Origin: Actinomycetes bacterium
Lineage (GTDB): Bacteria; Actinomycetota; Actinomycetes; Actinomycetales; Cellulomonadaceae
Direction of reading: 5' to 3'
Assembly: GCA_021778635.1 (NCBI GenBank)
Contig: JAJYCD010000027.1
Span: 1-37,436 of the forward strand
Length of the DNA: 37,436 nucleotides
Each line of letters starts with the position of its first letter. Position 1 is the first letter of the stretch. The translations under genes were made by a program, and so were the position numbers. Positions 34,549 to 37,436 of this stretch are shown here, one piece after another. Under the pieces are notes generated by a model. That model made no database searches. It was not told the origin of the DNA and saw only the letters and a program-made list of their open reading frames with translations.

Positions 34549-34797
34549 ATGGCGTACACCGAGCAGGAGATCCTGGCCGGGCTGGTCGAGATCGTCAGCG
34601 AGGAGACCGGCCTTCCCGCCGACTCCGTCCTGCCCGAGAAGTCCTTCACCGACGACCTCGACATCGACTCGCTGTCGATGATGACGATCGTGACCCTCGC
34701 GGAGGAGAAGTTCGACGTCCGGATCCCCGACGACGAGGTCAAGAACCTCGCGACCGTCGGCGACGCCGTCTCCTTCATCGTCGGCGCGCAGGGCTGA
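34549..34797 (+). CDS. acpP: Acyl carrier protein
   Basis: An 82-residue acidic four-helix carrier that holds growing acyl chains on phosphopantetheine. The attachment site is S41 in DLDIDSLSMM, followed by the recognition-helix sequence TIVTLAEEKFDVRIPDDEV. The ATG at 34549 has a strong AAGGAGA (34537-34543) 5 bases upstream. The 165 bases before it contain several GC-rich partial hairpins (for example GGCC-AGCA-GGCC near 34478) and, at 34526-34535, GTACCGACAC, which resembles the right half of the fasR/fabD dyads. The separate leader, good ribosome site and following hairpins suggest that acpP is expressed above its neighbours, as carrier proteins usually are. Confidence 0.97.
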   Translation: MAYTEQEILAGLVEIVSEETGLPADSVLPEKSFTDDLDIDSLSMMTIVTLAEEKFDVRIPDDEVKNLATVGDAVSFIVGAQG

Positions 34798-34800
34798 CCA

Positions 34801-34862
34801 GCACCACACCGACAGGTATTCGACGGTCGGGGGTGCGGTGCCGTCTCGGCTGAGACCGCACC
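34801..34862 (+). promoter_or_regulatory. Two mutually exclusive hairpins between acpP and fabF
   Basis: Hairpin A: GCACC (34801-34805) with GGTGC (34832-34836) and, inside it, CCGAC (34809-34813) with GTCGG (34826-34830). Hairpin B: GGTGCGGT (34832-34839) with ACCGCACC (34855-34862). They share 34832-34836, so only one can form. The loop of A contains GGTATTCGAC, close to the right half of the fabD dyad. This could be a processing/terminator element after acpP or an attenuator. Confidence 0.5.
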
Positions 34863-34897
34863 GTGCCCCCGACACCGCCCGCCCGCAAGGAGCAGCC

Positions 34898-36142
34898 ATG
34901 AGCAGCGTGCCCGATGTAGTGATCACCGGCCTCGGCGCCACGACTCCGCTCGGGGGCGACGTGGCGAGCACCTGGCGCGCCGCACTCGCCGGCGAGTCAG
35001 GTGCCAGGACGTTGCCGAACGACTGGGCCGAGACCTACGGGATCGCGGTCTCGTTCGCGGCCCAGCTGAAGGTTCCCGCGGCGGACGTCCTGCCGCGCCC
35101 GGAGACCAAGCGGATGGACCCGTCGGCGCAGTACGCCATCATCGCGGCTCGCGAGGCATGGGCGCACGCCGGCAACCCCGAGGTCGCTCCCGAGCGTCTC
35201 GGTGCCGTCGTGTCCTCGGGGATCGGTGGCATCTGGACGACCCTCGACGCGTGGGACACCATGCGGGAGAAGGGAGCACGTCGGGTCCTGCCGATGACCG
35301 TCCCGATGCTCATGCCGAACTCGCCGGCCGCGTACGTCGAGCTCGAGTTCGGTGCGCGCGCCGGCGCTCATGCGCTCGTGTCCGCGTGCGCCTCCGGAGC
35401 TGAGGCGATCGGCTACGCGTGCGAGATGATCCGCACCGGCCGCGCCGACGTCGTCGTCGCCGGCGGCACCGAGGCGGCGATCCACCCCATGCCCCTCGCC
35501 GCGTTCGCGGCGTCACGCACCCTCTCGACGCGCAACGACGACCCCGCCGGCGCGTCCCGACCGTACGACGTGCAGCGGGACGGGTTCGTCCTCGGCGAGG
35601 GCGCCGGGATCGTGATCCTGGAGAGCGCCGATCATGCCGAGGCCCGCGGGGCAACCGTCCTCGCGCGCCTCGTCGGTGTCGGCCTGAGCTCGGACGGGTA
35701 CCACATCACGTCACCGGAGCCGTCGGGCCGGGGCCAGGTCTCGGCGATGCGCGCCGCCCTCGCCGACGCCGGTCTCAGCACCGCCGACATCGTGCACGTG
35801 AACGCGCACGCGACCTCGACGGTGGTCGGTGACCTCATCGAGGCGCGCGGCGTTCGCGAGGTCCTGGGCGCCGACGCCGACCGGGTCGCGCTCTCGGCGA
35901 CGAAGTCGATGACGGGTCACCTGCTCGGCGGGGCCGGTGCGCTCGAGACGATCTTCACCGTGCTCGCGCTGATGGACCGCAGCGCTCCGCCGACGATCAA
36001 CGTCAGCGAGCCGGACCCCGAGCTCGTGCTGGACCTCGTGCGCGACGTCCCGCGCGCGCTCCCGGACGGTCAGATCGCCGCGATCAACAACTCGTTCGGG
36101 TTCGGTGGGCACAACGTCGCCCTGGTGGTGGCGAGCGCCTGA
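34898..36142 (+). CDS. fabF: Beta-ketoacyl-ACP synthase II
   Basis: A 414-residue elongating condensing enzyme of type II fatty-acid synthesis. The Cys-His-His triad is visible: C164 (VSACASGAEAIGYA), H304 (NAHATSTVVGD) and H341 (SMTGHLLGGAGALE). PYDVQRDGFVLGEGAGI and INNSFGFGGHNV are also typical. The ATG at 34898 has AAGGAG (34887-34892) 5 bases upstream. It ends the fabD-fabH-acpP-fabF operon; the 100-base leader after acpP carries two competing hairpins. M. tuberculosis has kasA and kasB at this place, whereas only one such gene is present here, as expected for an organism without mycolic acids. Confidence 0.96.
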   Translation: MSSVPDVVITGLGATTPLGGDVASTWRAALAGESGARTLPNDWAETYGIAVSFAAQLKVPAADVLPRPETKRMDPSAQYAIIAAREAWAHAGNPEVAPERLGAVVSSGIGGIWTTLDAWDTMREKGARRVLPMTVPMLMPNSPAAYVELEFGARAGAHALVSACASGAEAIGYACEMIRTGRADVVVAGGTEAAIHPMPLAAFAASRTLSTRNDDPAGASRPYDVQRDGFVLGEGAGIVILESADHAEARGATVLARLVGVGLSSDGYHITSPEPSGRGQVSAMRAALADAGLSTADIVHVNAHATSTVVGDLIEARGVREVLGADADRVALSATKSMTGHLLGGAGALETIFTVLALMDRSAPPTINVSEPDPELVLDLVRDVPRALPDGQIAAINNSFGFGGHNVALVVASA

Positions 36143-36150
36143 CGGCGCCG

Positions 36151-36179
36151 GCACCGGGCCGGATCAGCCGACCCGGTGC
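36151..36179. terminator. Bidirectional terminator between fabF and DUF3145
   Basis: GCACCGGG (36151-36158) pairs with CCCGGTGC (36172-36179) around a 13-base loop. It begins 8 bases after the fabF stop and includes the stop of the convergent DUF3145 gene. Confidence 0.6.
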
Positions 36180-36664
36180 AACCACCGCACCGGGGCGCCG
36201 GCGCCCGCGTAGCGGAAGGGCTCGAGCTCGTCGTCCCAGGCCTGGCCGAGCGCCAGGTCGAGCTCGGCGCGCATGGTCCGAGGGTCGTCGGAGTGCTCGA
36301 TCGCCGCGCGGATCCGATCCTCCGGGATCATCACGTTGCCGTGCACGTCGGTGACGGCGTGGAAGATGCCGAGCTCGGGCGTGTGGCTCCACCGTGCGCC
36401 GTCGGCGCCGTGGCTGGCCTCCTCGGTGACCTCGTAGCGAAGGTGGGCCCACCCGCGCAGGCCTGAGGTGAGGCGCGCGCCGGTCCCCTGCGGCCCTTGC
36501 CACGAGTACTCGGCGCGGTACAGGCCTGGCGACGCAGGCTGCTCCGTCCAGTCCAGGCTGAGGCGCGCGCCGAGGACCCCGCCCGCCGCCCACTCGAGGT
36601 GGGGGCACAGCGCGCGGGGTGCCGAGTGCACGAAAAGTACGCCACGGGTGATGGCACCAGCCAT
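36164..36664 (-). CDS. DUF3145 family protein
   Basis: A 166-residue soluble protein of the actinobacterial DUF3145 family, whose genes lie beside the fab operon in many actinobacteria. Recognisable parts are GVLFVHSAPRALCPHLEWAAG near the start, the central LRGWAHLRYEVTEE and HTPELGIFHAVTDVHGNVMIPEDRIR, and the end AELDLALGQAWDDELEPFRYAG. Function is unknown. The ATG at 36664 was chosen because AGGAGGG lies just upstream on the minus strand. The gene ends against fabF in a convergent arrangement with a shared hairpin. The 159 bases between it and def contain a direct repeat CCTGACGGG (36674-36682 and 36713-36721) and a small hairpin near 36741. Confidence 0.88.
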   Translation of the reverse strand: MAGAITRGVLFVHSAPRALCPHLEWAAGGVLGARLSLDWTEQPASPGLYRAEYSWQGPQGTGARLTSGLRGWAHLRYEVTEEASHGADGARWSHTPELGIFHAVTDVHGNVMIPEDRIRAAIEHSDDPRTMRAELDLALGQAWDDELEPFRYAGAGAPVRWLHRVG

Positions 36665-36823
36665 GTCGTCCCTCCTGACGGGTCGAGGTTCGTCTTCCCC
36701 AACGACCTCATCCCTGACGGGAGGTGGCACGGATTGCGTGGCGTGCTGGGAACAGCATGCACCATGTCTCGCTCGTGCGGCCAGCGCGCTCGCCGATCCG
36801 TGACCGGCGAGCGCCCGGGACGG

Positions 36824-37309
36824 TCAGAGCTGTTCGCGGACGGCCCGCATGGCCTTCTTGCGGACCGAGCGCTCGAGACGGTCGAGGTAGAGCATCCCGT
36901 CCAGGTGGTCGACCTCGTGCTGGAGTGCGCGAGCCATCAGCTCGGTGCCCTCGAGGACCACCTCGTTGCCGTCGAGGTCCGTCCCGACGACGCGCGCGTA
37001 CCAGGCGCGCTTGGTCGGGTACCAGAGGCCCGGCACCGACAGGCAGCCCTCGTCGCCGTCCTGGTAGTCCTCGGAGAGCTCGACGATGGTCGGGTTGAGC
37101 ACGTAGCCGACCTCGTCGTCGATGTTCCAGGAGAACGCCCGGAGCCCCACCCCGATCTGGTTCGCGGCGAGCCCCGCTCGGCCTTCCATGTCGACCGTGT
37201 CCACCAGGTCGGTCACCAGGGAGCGGACGCGTGCATCGATCGTGGTGATCGGATCGCACGGGGTCCGGAGCACGGGATCTCCGACTGTTCTGATGTCTCG
37301 AATCGCCAT
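36824..37309 (-). CDS. def: Peptide deformylase
   Basis: A 161-residue metalloenzyme that removes the formyl group from the N-terminus of new proteins, the step before methionine aminopeptidase (map, also in this window). The three family motifs are present: GLAANQIGV (motif 1, GxGLAAxQ type, with Ala before the first Gly here), EGCLSVPG with the metal-binding cysteine (motif 2), and QHEVDHLDG with HExxH-type ligands (motif 3). The C-terminus is basic ([14 protein letters not shown]). The ATG at 37309 gives [14 protein letters not shown], the usual start; an in-frame ATG nine bases upstream is an alternative. No clear Shine-Dalgarno is seen. Confidence 0.95.
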   Translation of the reverse strand: MAIRDIRTVGDPVLRTPCDPITTIDARVRSLVTDLVDTVDMEGRAGLAANQIGVGLRAFSWNIDDEVGYVLNPTIVELSEDYQDGDEGCLSVPGLWYPTKRAWYARVVGTDLDGNEVVLEGTELMARALQHEVDHLDGMLYLDRLERSVRKKAMRAVREQL

Positions 37310-37340
37310 GGCGCCCATGATTCCACGTCGCCCCCGCGCG

Positions 37341-37372
37341 CCGTGCCGGGATCGCCCGGCGGCGCGGCACGG
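37341..37372. other. GC-rich hairpin upstream of def
   Basis: CCGTGCCG (37341-37348) pairs with CGGCACGG (37365-37372). It may be the terminator of a gene beyond the window edge; nothing else is recognised in the last 127 bases. Confidence 0.35.
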
Positions 37373-37436
37373 GCTTCGGCCGTCGCGCGGCAAGCCCGCC
37401 CGCGCAGCACCGGCGCAGCCCCCGCACGGCACCGCG

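Overview
The window comes from the chromosome of a very GC-rich actinobacterium, most likely of the order Micrococcales (Cellulomonadaceae-like). The evidence is strong GC bias at third codon positions, many GTG starts, a polyphosphate glucokinase, an AceE-type homodimeric pyruvate dehydrogenase E1, a GlnE/GlnA1/GlnA2 set, and actinobacterial families such as DUF4191, DUF3052, DUF3145 and a small SPOR-like protein. From memory, the backbone order (lipB-lipA-DUF4191-RDD-glnA1 / glnE-glnA2 / panB / RNase H-zinc ribbon-Nif3 / ahpE-DUF3052 / aceE-pucR-fabD...fabF) matches Mycobacterium tuberculosis Rv2217 to Rv2245, so most of this is ancestral core chromosome with local insertions.

Layout. 1-4180: lipoate synthesis (lipB end, lipA), two small membrane proteins, and glnA1 behind a clear GlnR-type operator, closed by an 18-bp-stem terminator. 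4181-10032: a dipeptide/oligopeptide ABC transporter (lipoprotein, two permeases, one fused double ATPase) sitting between glnA1 and glnE. 10151-14568 (minus): translationally coupled glnA2-glnE. 14684-17252: NAD synthetase and panB. 17315-20551: small SPOR-like protein (minus), then map-ppgK-MBL hydrolase and a DUF6191 protein. 20569-20959 (minus): RNase P RNA. 21034-27095: yaaA, then a minus-strand block of Nif3, degenerate zinc ribbon and RNase HI/phosphatase (each overlapping the next by 4 bases), a zinc alcohol dehydrogenase, tRNA-Val(TAC), AhpE and DUF3052. 27426-30167: aceE. 30306-36142: a helical TPR-like protein (minus), then a FasR/PucR regulator and the fatty-acid operon fabD-fabH-acpP-fabF. 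36164-37309 (minus): DUF3145 and peptide deformylase.

Functional themes. Nitrogen: GlnA1 has the adenylylatable Tyr402, GlnE is its modifier, GlnA2 has Trp at that place, and glnA1 has a GlnR-like operator. Carbon to lipid: lipoyl synthase and AceE supply acetyl-CoA, and FasR plus fabDHPF use it. A dyad TTGT(C/A)G-N5-CGACAA occurs in front of both fasR and fabD, which suggests an autoregulatory FasR circuit. About ten genes have a TANNNT-like -10 hexamer 6-8 bases before the start codon and no Shine-Dalgarno, pointing to leaderless transcripts.

I found no phage, insertion sequence, CRISPR array, defence island or biosynthetic cluster. The most interesting signals are regulatory (shared FasR dyads, mutually exclusive hairpins before fabF, the GlnR box) and protein-level oddities (a zinc-ribbon protein without its cysteines).
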